Assembly: GCA_964035015.1 (NCBI GenBank)
Contig: OZ035997.1
Span: forward strand, 14,606,536 to 14,670,535
Direction of reading: 5' to 3'
Length of the DNA stretch: 64,000 nucleotides
DNA from: Corallium rubrum
Taxonomy: Eukaryota > Cnidaria > Anthozoa > Scleralcyonacea > Coralliidae
Part shown: piece after piece, positions 32,540 through 44,344 of the stretch
Position numbering within the stretch: position 1 is the stretch's first letter
Layout: every line of letters starts with the position of its first letter
The notes under the pieces: model-generated
What the model saw: only the letters and a program-made list of their open reading frames with translations
Database searches by the model: none
Told to the model about the DNA's origin: nothing
Position numbers and translations under genes: made by a program

Positions 32540-33712
32540 GATCATCGCTCATAATAAATTGCATGGGCAGCTGTTGGTAAAAACTTGTGTGAATGTGCTT
32601 CAGAGTTATCTGCATATTAACAATATTGATTGGCATTGCTTGAAACTGTCAACGATCGAGTTGTAATGCACGATAAACAACGAATTTTTACTGGTTTTTT
32701 CTCTTTTAAGATAAGCTCGGACATGCAAATTGACTTCTTGACATAGATGGTAGGGCGACTGCATGCCCACCACTGCCGCCCTCACCCACAAAAATTTTCG
32801 TCACTAGTTAGGAGAATGCATGCTGTACGTGGTCAATTTCAACAGTTTTTATAAGATCATGCGGAAAAGGGTCGACCGTATTTTAGATCATTGTGGCCGT
32901 GTTCAGCTAATTGATAATTAATGGTGAATACAAGATGTATAGACCTCATTCCAAAATGATGAATTAGAATTAGAAAAATTGAATAAGAATTCTTTTAGGT
33001 GAACATAAAATAGCTTTTATAACCTCGATTTAAAGTAAAAATTCTTTTGAATTTCCCACATAAAAACAGGTTCGTATATATGGACTAATTTATGTAATGT
33101 TTATAACAAAACGAGATGCAGCAGTGTTTTATCAGGTTTCAAGTTTATTGAACGGTTTAAAAAACGTTTCGTTATTAGTTGTTACATTCAATATAGAATT
33201 GTATGTCCATTAGTATTTCTTTCTGATGTCAATAAGTTTTATCTAGGTATGTAAAACCACCGACATGCATGGTACTGATTTTCTTTGTGTTTATCTTATG
33301 AATTATTAACGAGTTTTTTAAATACGTTCCTCAAATCATCAATAATTCATGAGGAAAACATGATGGGAGTCAGTTATAATGGGAATCAGTTGAAATATGT
33401 GGTAATAAACGCCCATAAATTAAAACAAAGTTTTACCACCTCAAATTTCTCTTTAAATATAGCTGATTTGTTTGAGAAGCTATACCATACACTCGATTTA
33501 GCTATACCATACACTCGAATTTATTTTCTGCAGATTTAAAAACGCCGTCTAAAAACGTGAGTTAATGTAATGTAATGTAACGTCTATAATATAATCGGTG
33601 TTTATAATCGGAGTTTTCAAATCAGATAATAAACGGCTTCTCGTATATGATATATTACATAAAAAGTTCTAATTTGGCGTCCATTTTTGAATATAAAGAT
33701 CTATGTGACCAA
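32540..33712. other. Between genes A and B, no gene recognised
   Basis: AT-rich sequence. TCAATAATTCATGAGGAAAAC near 33338 belongs to the foldback family better seen at 53870 and 57960. No exon is supported. Confidence 0.3.
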
Positions 33713-34138
33713 TAGACCTTTTCACCAATAGCGGCGCCATCTTGAATTCGCAATGCATTATGGTCTATCCAGGGAGCAAGCTCCATTAAAAGGGTGATTG
33801 CGTAGTGTTGAGACACAATTCGGTAATTTTTTCTTGATAAACACTTTATGGCAACAATGTCAAGATATGATCGTTATCATATTGGTAAAAGCAATAATTC
33901 TCGTACGTATAAGAATACATTTGTCATGAATCTATCCTTACACGTCCGAGAATTGTTGCTTTTACCAATATGACAATTATTATATTTAGATATTGTTGCC
34001 ACGAAAGTATTTATAAAGAAAAAATTACCGCATTGTCTCAACACTACGCAATCGTCCTTTTAATGGCGCTTGCTACCCTGGATAGACCATAATGCATTGG
34101 GAATTCAAGATGGCGCCACTATTGGTGAAAAGGTCTAT
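33713..34138. mobile_element. Foldback element, ATAGACCTTTTCACCAATAG ends
   Basis: Two arms of about 200 bases mirror each other across about 33925, including GCGCCATCTTGAATTC and GCATTATGGTCTATCCAGGG. Identity looks near 90 percent. Non-coding. Confidence 0.8.
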
Positions 34139-34773
34139 TCGCCACAAGAACTTGGCTGCATGGTTGTCGAAGTTACGTCGCGCGCATTAGGGGTGGACAT
34201 TAAAAAAGTATACGAGGAGGAGGACAAAAATTCGTAAAAGGTGTGTTGTATATTCGAACAAAAAAAATATATGCACAAATTAAGAAAGTTAAAAAAGTCA
34301 TGCCTTTCGGTTACTCCACCTGTCCACCAATATACAGCAGAACGGCGAGGTAAATACACTATAGCGGCAAAAAGAGAGTGAAGTTGAACCAAATCAAAAC
34401 TTAACTTGTGCATATACACTCATACCAAAACTGAAAAACTTATTCTGGTATTTTGACTTCTGTGTATTGTACATATTTCCATACATTATGTTGAATATAC
34501 TTTTTTCCCACAAGTGCTACTCGCTGAAAAGTTTTCGAAAACATTGCTACACGACTTACTTCAACATTCGAAGAATTATAAATTCATCACTGGGATATTG
34601 TACACATTAAATATAAAAAATTATGTTCAGTTTTACAAGTAACATTGTCAAAGACCACTTTACAGAAGACTGGTTGAAGTCCTAGAGCTAGTAGAGTAAT
34701 CGTACTGTCGCAGTAATTTTAAACACTTGCAAACATCTCAGCGCGGTTCTGCATATAACTATATATACAGTAC

Positions 34774-35075
34774 TACCCTGCGAGCAGAGCCTTCTTTTCC
34801 TTATTTCTTCGCTGAGAGAGAGGAAGAAAAGTAGGCTCTGCTGTATTCGTGTTTGGCTTCGTCCAAGATTTAGGACGAAGTAACCCGTTTAAGACCCGTT
34901 TAACTGGTTCTCGTTTTGTTTTCTGCTCTGATTGGGACTGGGTTCGAGATCGTAACCAAGCAACTGACATGCATGCGCAATGGAAACCAGTCACGAATAC
35001 AGCAGAAGCAGAGCCTTCTTTTCTTCCTCTCTCTCAGCGAAGAAATAAGGAAAAGAATGCTCTGCTCGCAGGGTA
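34774..35075. mobile_element. Small MULE-like MITE, 9-bp duplication
   Basis: The ends are TACCCTGCGAGCAGAG and its inverse, with ATACAGTAC on both sides (34765-34773 and 35076-35084). Inner arms hold CTTATTTCTTCGCTGAGAGA in both orientations. A 9-bp duplication agrees with the larger element at 7065. Confidence 0.82.
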
Positions 35076-35692
35076 ATACAGTACATTGCTTAATAATTGT
35101 TTCCAAAAGCTTTGTACTTTTTAACAAACGCTTATGTTCACGCTGTTCTGCAGGTTTTCTAGATGTGCACAGGCTGCGCCAATGGCAGAAATCGGTAACC
35201 CAAATGAACGCCTGAGCAGGCGTCTTGTTTAAAATATCTGATAAACAAATTAAAAGCCGAACACTTTTCGTAGAGTTTCTTTCTCCTACAATCAGACGTA
35301 AACCCAAGGTTCAGTATTTTAAAATTTTGAAACATATCTGGAGACTGGAGTGCCTTTGCGGACATATATATGGTTTAACCGCTCATTCCTGTCCCCAAAA
35401 GTGAATAAAATCGTCTGCATGACGTTAGCCAGAATAAAATACTACAGACCAATTTGGATAGGGAAAAGTTAAGTGAAATATGATTTTCTTATTCCCATTG
35501 TTCTGATATAATATGAGTAGATTTCGTTTACAATAAGATACAGCATGTTTGTCTTGCATATATATGGTCATACTTCGTCCAAATGTAGGAAAGCGTGGCA
35601 CCTGCCGGTCCCCGACAACTGGATACAGTCATGGCAACGTTACGGCCATCCCAATACAACGTTTCGCTTCCTATTGACCTATTTCTGATCGA

Positions 35693-35774
35693 TATCGGTC
35701 AGTCTGTTTCCAGAACAAAATATATACATGCCACATGTATGTATCTTGTTCTGGAAACAGACTGACCGATGCCG
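35693..35774. repeat. Hairpin CGGTCAGTCTGTTTCCAGAA
   Basis: Arms ATCGGTCAGTCTGTTTCCAG and AACA pair across TATACATGCCACATGTA. A very short foldback element. Confidence 0.7.
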
Positions 35775-35848
35775 AGATGATAAGTTGTACGTATACATGT
35801 AGTGCACGTGGCACGTTTGCAAGCTTGGTGTAATGTAACAGAAGTTTG

Positions 35849-35935
35849 TTCTGCCCCAGACAGGGTTCGAACCTGCAACCTCAGTCTAATGTCCGGTTAG
35901 ACACTCTAACCATTGAGCAACTGAGGCTCAGATGG
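35849..35935 (-). repeat. tRNA-like SINE head
   Basis: Minus strand shows GTTGCTCAATGGTTAGAGTG (A-box region) and GGTTGCAGGTTCGAACCC (B box). Anticodon arm and acceptor stem do not match cleanly, so it is a SINE fragment and not a tRNA gene. Confidence 0.5.
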
Positions 35936-35973
35936 AGGGCTAAGGTTGCAAATTCATACCCTGCGTATAGCAG

Positions 35974-36050
35974 GCCTTTTGGGGAGGCGAGATGAAATAT
36001 CGGCGATATTTCATCTCGCCTTCCCAAAGGGCCTGCTACGCAGGCTAGCA
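35974..36050. mobile_element. Tiny foldback with CAAATTCAT duplication
   Basis: ACCCTGCGTATAGCAGGCC and GAGGCGAGATGAAATATC pair with the inverse. CAAATTCAT (9-10 bases) flanks both sides. The end ACCCTGCG resembles the MITE at 34774. Confidence 0.65.
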
Positions 36051-36091
36051 AATTCATACTTCATAGTCATATGTGTGCTCCTATAAGTGCG

Positions 36092-36300
36092 GAATGTTTC
36101 CAGGAGGAAACCAGAGTACTGGGGGAAACCTGTGGCGTTTGCTAGAGTCAAACTGGAACTACTCATCTACACATGCGGCCATGGAAGGTGAAATTTTCAA
36201 TCAGATATAACTGCTGAGAGCAGAAATCGAAACCCAGCTCGCAGAGGTGAAAGGCACGTGCACTTATCACCACTATTAAAGCATGCTCTGTATACCTGTG
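36092..36300 (-). repeat. tRNA-derived SINE, diverged copy
   Basis: GGAGGAAACCAGAGTACTGG, GAAACCTGTGGCGTTTGCTA and AGTCAAACTGGAA match the SINE at 42120-42312. The tRNA-like end (GAGGTGAAAGGCACGTGCAC) is degraded here. Confidence 0.6.
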
Positions 36301-36559
36301 TGTTCCGAGCTTTAGTAATTTTGAATCGCCATAAGAAACTGCTCCATTTGTCAGGCTGAACTGGTTCTTATATATTGGGTGCATGCTTAACTGGCTAAAT
36401 TTCAGCCTGGAGGTTCTTAATCTGCAGTTTCTTTCATGCATGTTTTTACTGTACAGTGGAAAAAAGGAACTGTGCTTGAGGGCAGTGGAATGAAGTTCTG
36501 TTGCGACTTGGAATATTGTATGCGAAAAACAACCACGCACTGCAAGAAGACCATATAAA

Positions 36560-36583
36560 TCAATCAATAAATCAATAAATCAA

Positions 36584-36626
<43 letters not shown>

Positions 36627-36630
36627 AATA
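36560..36630. repeat. (AAAT)n microsatellite
   Basis: About 15 AAAT units preceded by AATCAATA variants. Confidence 0.9.
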
Positions 36631-36639
36631 AAGAGGGTT

Positions 36640-38220
36640 AAACACATGACAGCAACAGCTGAAAAACCTGTGACCCTCTATAAATTAAGATTAAATATAA
36701 TATATACAATGTTAGATTTTACGTTGAAAACTAAAAACTTCATAACCTTGAAGATAACTATACATACAATTCATTAGTCACATAAACAGTTCAAAATAGT
36801 CGGTACTTAGCTTATATGATTGAAGAAAGTTGTTCCATAGGGCAAACTTAAATGTATACTGACACTAGATTTTGTCTTTATTTCTTTGGGAAGATTGTTC
36901 CATATCTTGATACTAATTACTGTAAAAGATTTTCCTCCTTCAGTTACATAATTGAATTTAGGACAAACTAAATAAATTGTATGCTATAATTGAAAATTGT
37001 ACTAAATTGTATATCTATAACGTTGGAAGGCAGGGTTGACCAGTTGGGCGGGCACGAAGTGACATTTCTAAAGAAGGGGGTAGCATGCCCCGGAAAAAGT
37101 TTGAAATTTAGGGGTTTTGAATGCCATTGCCTGCATTTTAGGGAAAGAATTTGTAGAATTCTGAAGTTTATAAAATACGAAAATTAAATATTTACATTAT
37201 TTTTTTGGAGGATTGCGGCAAACATTTTAGTCAGTTTGATTATGTATTTATTGTGCATACAAGTGTGTTAGTGAAAATAGAGTGCGGTATAGATTTACGA
37301 GTACACAAATGCATGGAAAACGCGTGGCCAGGCCAAGGACTAGGTCATTGACGCCGATTGGCCGGGCTTGAGCCCGGCCTGGCCCGCCCTTGGCTACGCC
37401 AGTGGATACGGTTCGTAAACATCGTAAACATCAAAATGGATTCAAAGTCCAAATCGTTCCGATTGTGATAGGAAGTTTAGGTGGAGGTATGGAAAAGACT
37501 AGGAAACAAATTGATACGAAACGAAAGGGAAGCTATATTGGTCGGTGAGAAAACCAAATGCAGAGGACGGTGCTGATCGAAAGCGAATCGGCTACGGAAA
37601 ATAATATCTCCAAACGGAGTGACTTATAAGTGTAAACTTTGTTGTTAATACCACACAACTCAGTGAGTTGTATCACTCTCTATCACCTCTCATAATAATA
37701 ATAATATGCAATAACAATAATAATTATCATTCACTTCGTCTCTATCACGCATTCTGACTGGTTAATTCACCTGCAAATAATTGTGAGTGCAAATAATTTT
37801 CTGCTGCAAATCATTTTCGGAGCATGCGCATTAGCGATAGTGCTGCCGACTGCATATAATTTTCGTAAATATAGCGGTGATGGCGCCGGATAGTTGTCCA
37901 CTTTTCCTCTAAGATTCACTTCATTTGTTACAAGATTGAAAATCATGAAAAATTCATATTTTTTAAATCAATGGATTAAATTATAATTTGATATCATATT
38001 TGAGCAGATTTTGACGCATGCATTTCAAAAAAATATAACTTTACATATTTTTCTGTGAGCTAATAAGTTATACAATGCACATTAATCATACTTTCAATGA
38101 TGGCCACTTTTTTTTGTCCACCCCCTGTACATTTATTAAGAGATAATGAACTCGGGTGGAGAATAATGATATTAGGTGTTGCTCCAAGTGACAAACCATA
38201 CCGGACAAGTAGAGAAAACT
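36640..38220. other. Between genes A and B, no gene recognised
   Basis: A short GC-rich inverted region at about 37325-37400 (GGCCGGGCTTGAGCCCGGCC) is the only clear structure. AGGGGGTAGCATGCCCCGG near 37076 is shared, inverted, with about 32240. Nothing coding is supported. Confidence 0.3.
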
Positions 38221-38224
38221 TTAC

Positions 38225-38290
38225 TTGGCCTGGCTGGGATTCGAACACGCGACCTTCGGTTTACTAGTCCGACGCTCTACCGACTGTTGG
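38225..38290 (-). repeat. tRNA-Thr-like fragment
   Basis: Minus strand reads GGTAGAGCGTCGGACTAGTA, AACCGAAGGTCGCG, TGTTCGAATCCCAGCC, with a loop CTAGTAA (anticodon AGT). The 5' acceptor strand is not complementary to the 3' end, so it is a pseudo-tRNA or SINE head. Confidence 0.45.
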
Positions 38291-38383
38291 GAGCTGGTGG
38301 TCGAATGGTCGTACTTGGGTCATTTTGATATTTCGAAACAGATACTAGTTTGTTAGTTTCAGAAATTGCAGCTTGATGTTAGT

Positions 38384-38578
38384 AATAATTGTCAGTTGTT
38401 TGCTGTACAAGCTGTGTTAGTAATACTCAGAAAAACTCTGAGCTCTAAGCGGGACTCGAACCCACAACCTTCTGAATGCTAGCCAGACGCTCTAAGGTTG
38501 TGGGTTCGAGTCCCGCTTAGAGCTCAGTTTTTCTTAGTATTACTAACGCAGCTTGTACAGCACACAACTGACAATTAG
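38384..38578. repeat. Inverted copy pair of a tRNA-derived SINE
   Basis: The tail and B-box half of the SINE seen whole at 47930-48085 occur twice, head to head: AAGCGGGACTCGAACCCAC, then GGTTGTGGGTTCGAGTCCC. Flanks GTCAGTTGTTTGCTGTACAA and its mirror extend the palindrome. The A-box half is missing in one arm. Confidence 0.7.
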
Positions 38579-38869
38579 GTATTAGTTTCTTCAATATCGA
38601 GACATTAGTCTCTATACATGTACCCTCTGATCAGAGGTAACCATGGCAACCCCGCCACAGCCCCCCTCCAGGCACCAGTCACACTGTCAAAGCAGTGGAA
38701 ATATATAAATATACTTATCCTTGCATTCTATCAGGAGTGGGTGGGTAACCAGTCAAGCTCAGACCACGCTTGCAAGACTTTGATGAGCGCTGAGATAATC
38801 CCCACATATTATAAATGAGTGACCACTGACCAAATATCTAATATTAGTAGAAACTTACTAGTATTCTAT

Positions 38870-39080
38870 TGCAAATGCTGCAATCTGATTGGCTACTCTA
38901 CTCGATATCTATTCGTCAATAGATAGCGAGTAGCAAATTGAGTACCAGTACTCGCGCGGCCATGCAGTAAAATAACATGGAGGACACGAGGAGTGACAAC
39001 GCGCGCAAAACCAGTCAAGCTCAGACAACGCTGACAAGACTTTGATGAGCGCAAGTCAAGCTCAGACCCAAGACTTTGAT
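38870..39080. repeat. Foldback and local duplication
   Basis: GAGTAGCAAATTGAGTACCAG faces TACTCTACTCGATATCTATT. Also, CAAGCTCAGACNACGCT, AAGACTTTGATGAGCGC occurs three times (38755, 39015 and 39056), a partial local duplication. Confidence 0.45.
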
Positions 39081-39856
39081 GAGCGCTGAGATAATCCCCA
39101 CAAATAGTGACCGCTAAATCACATTTAGCCGCATTAAAACACGCGACAAAGACCAATTCTAAAGTTTAATCAATAAAAGTATACACATACAAAAGGTGTG
39201 GTAATATTTGACTACATATATTTGCGCTACAAACGTTCTAAGTTGTCTAAACATGGTAAAAGTAGTTTACAAATAATCTTCCCATCTCAAAACGAAATCA
39301 GTTAAACTAAATAATTACACCATGTGTTACTTATTTTATGAAAGCGAGAACACTAATGTAACGCTTCATTTCTCAAAGAAGAAAAATATTAAAAAAATTC
39401 TGCTAGAAATCTTATGAATGGGGAATGCATGCATGTCTATTTCCTCCACCATGACTAAACACAGTTTGCATAGTAAGAAGCATGCGGTAAGATAATTGTT
39501 ATCCTAATTCTAAAAATCTGAAAAAAATTGACTCTTAATGACGATCCTAACGAAGCTGCACTGATAGTCGTTGTCAACTGTTCTTTCATAAAAAGTTAAC
39601 ATTATGAATTAGTTGAGACACACTTCAATGACCGCGGGCGACGTGATCGGTTTCGCACCGTGACGAAGTTCGACACTACAAAGAGTTTCTTTTTTAAGAA
39701 CAACGTCAAAGGTATACTACAACAATTTAAGTGATTCCCAATAACACCAAAAATCAATAGCTGTTTTCTGTGTTCTAGAAATTTCTAAGTTTTAGAGATA
39801 TCTAAGTTCCAGAACATAGTCGTTCCCAAACTTCATGACAATCTTGTATTCAACAT

Positions 39857-40060
39857 TTACACCAAATAACTGACAAGGTTCCTTTCGTCGCTATCTAAGT
39901 CCAAATGGCGTGATGATCTACCGGAGGGGACCTCCGGTTCCGGTGACCGTTGCTGGCTATCGATGTCTTCCGCAGATGAGCTTAATCTGCCAGACGAACT
40001 GGGACGAACAAGTTTCCCATGGACGTTTCTGTACGGTTTTCCCGGTAAGCTTGTGCGAGA
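39857..40060 (-). CDS. Gene B last exon with stop codon
   Basis: The exon is 204 nt after a CTTACAATAG acceptor in phase 0, matching the phase-0 end of 40832. It reads SRTSLPGKPYRNVHGKLVRP, a Ser-rich stretch SSSGRLSSSAEDIDSQQ, PEPEVPSGRSSRHLDLDSDE and RNLVSYLV, then TAA. KPYRNV holds a YxN motif that would suit a Grb2-type SH2 domain if phosphorylated. The final YLV fits a class II PDZ ligand. The other two frames close quickly, which supports this one. Confidence 0.82.
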   Translation of the reverse strand, partial: SRTSLPGKPYRNVHGKLVRPSSSGRLSSSAEDIDSQQRSPEPEVPSGRSSRHLDLDSDERNLVSYLV

Positions 40061-40416
40061 CTATTGTAAGAAAAAAAAGGTTACAAAATTTTAATTATCA
40101 AGCCTAATATTAGAGCTGCTACACAGTAAACTGGAGTGAAGATATAAGATCTGCAGGCTTGGAATTGTTTTTCCTATCCAAGGAATTTCCAGAAATTTTC
40201 TCAACCTATGATATGCACAAAAGAAATTTCTACATCGAAGCTATAACCGTTTGATAGCTAGTAAAATGCTCTAACAATAAGCTAGTTCCATGCATTGAGT
40301 TAAAATCTTAGACGAAACCTGTTGAGATAATTAAACCAACCAGACTCAAAACCAACAAGATTCAAAATTGTGGTGCCGTAACGAGTCACGAGTTAGCAGC
40401 GCTTTATATTCTGCCT

Positions 40417-40652
40417 CTTTGTTTGTTTGTTTGTTTGTTTGTTTGTTTGTTTGTTTGTTTGTTCGTTCGTTCGTTCGTTCGTTCGTTCGTTCGTTCGTTC
40501 GTTCGTTCGTTCGTTCGTTCGTTCGTTCGTTCGTTCGTTCGTTCGTTCGTTCGTTCGTTCGTTCGTTCGTTCGTTCGTTCGTTCGTTCGTTCGTTCGTTC
40601 GTTCGTTCGTTCGTTCGTTCGTTCGTTCGTTCGTTCGTTCGTTCGTTCGTTA
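40417..40652. repeat. (TTTG)n-(GTTC)n tetranucleotide array
   Basis: About 10 TTTG units followed by about 48 TTCG units in a gene B intron. One-base difference between the two blocks. Frames reading RSFV or NERT repeats come from it. Confidence 0.95.
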
Positions 40653-40831
40653 GCTACGAACTCCGCACGAAGGAACGAACTCACAAACAGAGTATAACCC
40701 TTCCTGAGAGTCTGCTGCGTTGCTTTGCGTTGCACTGCACTGCAATATAGTAAGTTGTAAAAGTTTTTTAAGCGTACTAAAAATAAAGAACTTTAAGAAA
40801 ATGTGAAAAAATGAAATTAGAGGCATCGTAC

Positions 40832-40905
40832 CGGAGATTTCTGTCTTTCAAGGGTCGAGTCGACGGAATCCCTGGGATCGTCTGGGTAACGATTGTCCCA
40901 TATAT
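40832..40905 (-). CDS. Gene B exon, tail segment
   Basis: The exon is 74 nt between CTTTTTTAG and GTACGATG, phase 1 to phase 0. It reads IWDNRYPDDPRDSVDSTLER with QKSP. It is acidic and serine-rich, and links the Pro-rich exon to the last exon. It is the only exon that changes phase to 0, and the last exon fits it exactly. Confidence 0.75.
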
Positions 40906-41520
40906 CTAAAAAGCGATATTGTAAAGGTTTATTGAGTTTTCACACAAAATCATTTTAAATAGTTGTAAAAGTCAAGACCTAACACAATAATTATTATACG
41001 GAATATCTGAGGCCCCAACCAGGAATCAAACCCAAGGTTCCTTCCTTCTCTGCGGGTTCTGTGAATGAATGGCTGAATGGTCAGATCGCCGATGCGGAGA
41101 ACCAGAGAAAGCAAATACAATAAACAAGAACTTTTCGGGGATAATTCTGGCACGAAATAAGCCACCTAGGGTAAACGGGTTGTTAATTTGGCGGAATATT
41201 CACCAATAATCGAGAAATCTTATGACGTCAGTACGCGCAAAAACGCCCAAGAATGAACGCAGATTTCCTTCGGTAATATTTTTTTTTGAAAATTTGCAGT
41301 TTAAGAAGAAACGTAAGCTTTTCTACTACTTTCCTCAAAAAATATTCTGTTGGACAAATTTCGCTAAAATGTTTCTTGAAGCTATTACCTCAAGACTGCA
41401 AAGTCTGAAAAAATTTCACCGAAGGAAACTCGAGAAATAGCAGAAGAAAAATAAAGAAATATCAAAAGATCTCCTATTTTTAAGGCGCATTGTTGCCATG
41501 GTAACAATCTTCCAGTAGTA

Positions 41521-41662
41521 TTAGGCCACGTCCACACGTATACGTTTTCCTAGGGCTTTCATATTGTTTCAGGTAATGAGACCATTGTTTTCTGCTCCCC
41601 TGAGGACCGAGAACAACATAAAAACGCTATGAAAACGCATACGTGTGGACGTGGTCTTTAAT
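41521..41662. mobile_element. Foldback MITE, GGCCACGTCCACACGTATAC ends
   Basis: AGGCCACGTCCACACGTATA and the inverse at the right end, with CATATTGTTTCAGGTAATGA and GGACCGAGAAC inside. A close relative lies at 28441. Confidence 0.75.
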
Positions 41663-41904
41663 ACAACAAAACCATATTTGCGAGAATGCTGAAGGAGAAG
41701 TTCATGAACATACATCACAAAGAAAAAGACTAGGCTAATTTAAAAACATACAAAAGCTAAAACTGCAAACAAAATTAGAAAGAATTCAAAAGAAAAACTT
41801 AAAAGAAATTGACATCACCAGGTGAAAAATAACGTGTTCTATATATTAACCCTTTGGTGCTTGTATCGTTTCTTTTGGAACGAAACTTTTTTTGGTTAGA
41901 AATT

Positions 41905-42038
41905 GCTAAACTAAATTAAACTAAACTAAACTAAACTAAACTAAACTAAACCGAACCGAACCGAACCGAACCGAACCGACCCGACCCGAACCGAACCGAA
42001 CTGAACTAAACTAAATTAAACTAAACTAAACTAAACTA
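41905..42038. repeat. Pentanucleotide array CTAAA-CCGAA-CTAAA
   Basis: CTAAA (ACTAA) blocks flank a central block of CCGAA/CCGAC units, with ACTGA in transition. The symmetric order suggests the centre arose inside an older CTAAA array. Confidence 0.92.
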
Positions 42039-42119
42039 ACGTTATTTATACTGGATAACTCTATCAGTTATATCTAAACTGTTATCCTCAGAGGTCCAGT
42101 AAAGGCCCATCCTCATTGG

Positions 42120-42312
42120 TCCAGTGTTACTACAGGAGGAAACCGGAGTACCTGGACGAAACCTGTGGTATTTAGTAGAGTCAAACTGGAAGCACTCTTC
42201 TCACATGCGGCCAAGGTGAATTTTGTTATTCAGATAACTGCACCATGCAGGAATCGAACCCGGCTCGCAGAGTGAAAGGCACGTGCACTAACCACTGTGC
42301 CACCAACACCCC
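42120..42312 (-). repeat. tRNA-Glu-like SINE
   Basis: On the minus strand it starts GGGGTGTTGGTGGCACAGTG, GTTAGTGCACGTGCC with TTTCACT (anticodon TTC) and GCCGGGTTCGATTCC (B box). The body then carries CCTACTCCGGTTTCC-type wording. Same family as 36092-36300. Confidence 0.65.
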
Positions 42313-43357
42313 TACAATTTTGCCGTGTTTTTATGGGGCGCACTGTAAACATTTGACAAACAAGTGTATTGCTACGTTTTTCTCAGCGACTATAATGTTG
42401 ATATTCATGCAACATCGCATAGAATCATCATATTGGTTCTCTAGTTATCTCATACAGTATAACCGGGTTGGCTCGTTATGATGTATATTATTATAATACT
42501 CACCAATATTTGACATTTCGCTAGTTCGTTTTAAAATACACCACAATTTGTGAATAAAAATCACACGCATGCACACATTTACCACCAACTATATTTACTA
42601 TATGAACACCCACAATAAGCATACATACAACATAGGGACTTTAAGATCTACAACGCGGTCCTAAAAACGTTAAGAAGCAACGCATTTAAAAGAAGACACG
42701 GTAAATTAACTGCCGTATTTCACGTTCAAGCTTGTTTAATGACTTTCAAGAAGTTCCAGTTCTTGCTAAAACGGCTGTAGTGTCTGTGCTGAAGTCAACG
42801 TTAAGAAACAGCTCTCACTTCTCAGCGTGTTCGCGTCGTTCTGGAGACGTAAGAATGCTGAGAGTAGCGTTGTTCACAAAACGAGGACGGTATTGGAATT
42901 ACTCTTGGGATTACAAATTATTAGCAAAAGAAAACAAGCGGTAAGCTGCCAAGATTTATTGGGAAAAATATCAAAAAAACCAGTCGGCCGTATAACACCT
43001 TTTCGCATTGCACAATAGTGACAAACTGAGTTACACCATTTCGTTTTGCACAAATAGTGACAAACTGAGTTACGAATAAAGACAAATAAATCGGTAAGAT
43101 AATGTACATGCATGCATGGCGATGAATAAAAAAATGATCTAAAATTGCATGTCATAAGATTATATGAGAATAAAAATAAAACAAAAATGGGAAATAATAT
43201 GTTATTTCCTCACAATTTATTGTTCCAACACAATCATTAACTGATTAGTATATGTACAGTATATGATAACCATTCAAAGTCAAATAACCATTCAAAAAGT
43301 GTGTATGTAATTATATGATACTACGACAAGCTATAATATAATAAAAATACGGTATAC

Positions 43358-43546
43358 CTGGCACTGAATGTGGACTTTGTAAGACAGGCATCGGAGGAGG
43401 AAGAGGATCGTCATACGGTACAGCTGATGGATCATCCAAATCAAGTTGATCATCATCATCATCATCATCATCATCAGGATGGTATGGTGGAAGATTACGT
43501 GGAGCATCAGCAGTTGAACGAGGACGATAAGGAGGAGGAGCACCAC
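43358..43546 (-). CDS. Gene B exon: Pro-rich, poly-Asp tail segment
   Basis: The exon is 189 nt, phase 1 to 1 (TTGTGTCTCAG acceptor, GTATACC donor). It reads GAPPPYRPRSTADAPRNLPP, YHP, eight Asp in a row, QLDLDDPSAVPYDD, PLPPPMPVLQSPHSVP. PPPY is a WW-domain ligand (PPxY), LPPY a weaker one, and PLPPPMP an SH3-type PxxP. Poly-Asp is coded by an exonic (GAT)8 microsatellite that could vary in length between alleles. A plus-strand poly-His frame here is its shadow. Confidence 0.8.
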
Positions 43547-43821
43547 CTGAGACACAACAAATAAATAAACTTCATAGTCAAAAACATTTAAAACAACTAG
43601 TTTTAATAATATAAGTATGCACTTATGCCACTTATTAAATAGAAACCAATTAAACAGCCTAAACAAGCAAAGACGACCAGGTACAGTACACGCGCAAAAA
43701 AATCTCACAGCTTGTTAACAGGTTTTTATCACGCTGATACAAGCTTCTTCTTGTCTACCTTGTATATAACAACTTGTTAAGTGCGGAGCGATAACAACTT
43801 GTCACAAGCCCGTTGGAGCAC

Positions 43822-44032
43822 GGTTGGCGTGTGTTGTTAGCGCGCTGCCTCTCACCAAAAGTTAAGCCCGGTTAGACGGGGTTAGTACTTGGATGGGTGA
43901 CCGCTTGGGAATGACCGCGTTGTCGAGCTGGAAACTAATGTGAGTAGAGTTGTGGTTGATCTCTCCTGTGCTTCGATGGTTTTTCGCCGGGTTCTCCGGT
44001 TTTCCTCCCTCCGCAAAACCAACACTTACATC
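43822..44032 (+). mobile_element. 5S-rRNA-derived SINE, uninterrupted
   Basis: GGTTGGCGTGTGTTGTTAGC, CACCAAAAGTTAAGCCCGG, GGGTTAGTACTTGGATGGGT with GACCGCTTGGGAA (5S-like box C region), then CGGGTTCTCCGGTTTTCCTC. Its TTAAGC and TTAGACG sites are where the copy at 17794 was hit by transposons. Confidence 0.8.
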
Positions 44033-44344
44033 ATGGTAGTCATGTTCAATTAGGGCATTTCGCTCTGTTTGACCACCAGTTGCAATAGGCAATAAAGTTA
44101 TTAAAACAACCTTGTTAGAAGTTGTCAACAATCTGTTATACAGACTTGGAACAGCCAGTGTGAATATGCAACCCGATGACGGCTTATTGGAACAGCCTTG
44201 TAACAACTTGCTTAGTTGCTTGCAAGTATATGGAAAAACCAGCGTGTTTTTATGCGTGTACAATAGACAAGTCTTACTATAACATGGATCGCACTTATAT
44301 TCAGCAACAATACATTCACCGTCATTCCATGCTACCATGTATAT

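Noticed and set aside
40346..40750. Asn-Glu-Arg-Thr and Arg-Ser-Phe-Val repeat proteins
   Set aside because: Pure (TTCG)n translation with no flanking gene signals.
43370..43564. Plus-strand frame with eight His
   Set aside because: It is the antisense of the gene B Pro-rich, poly-Asp exon, which has splice sites and phase on the minus strand.
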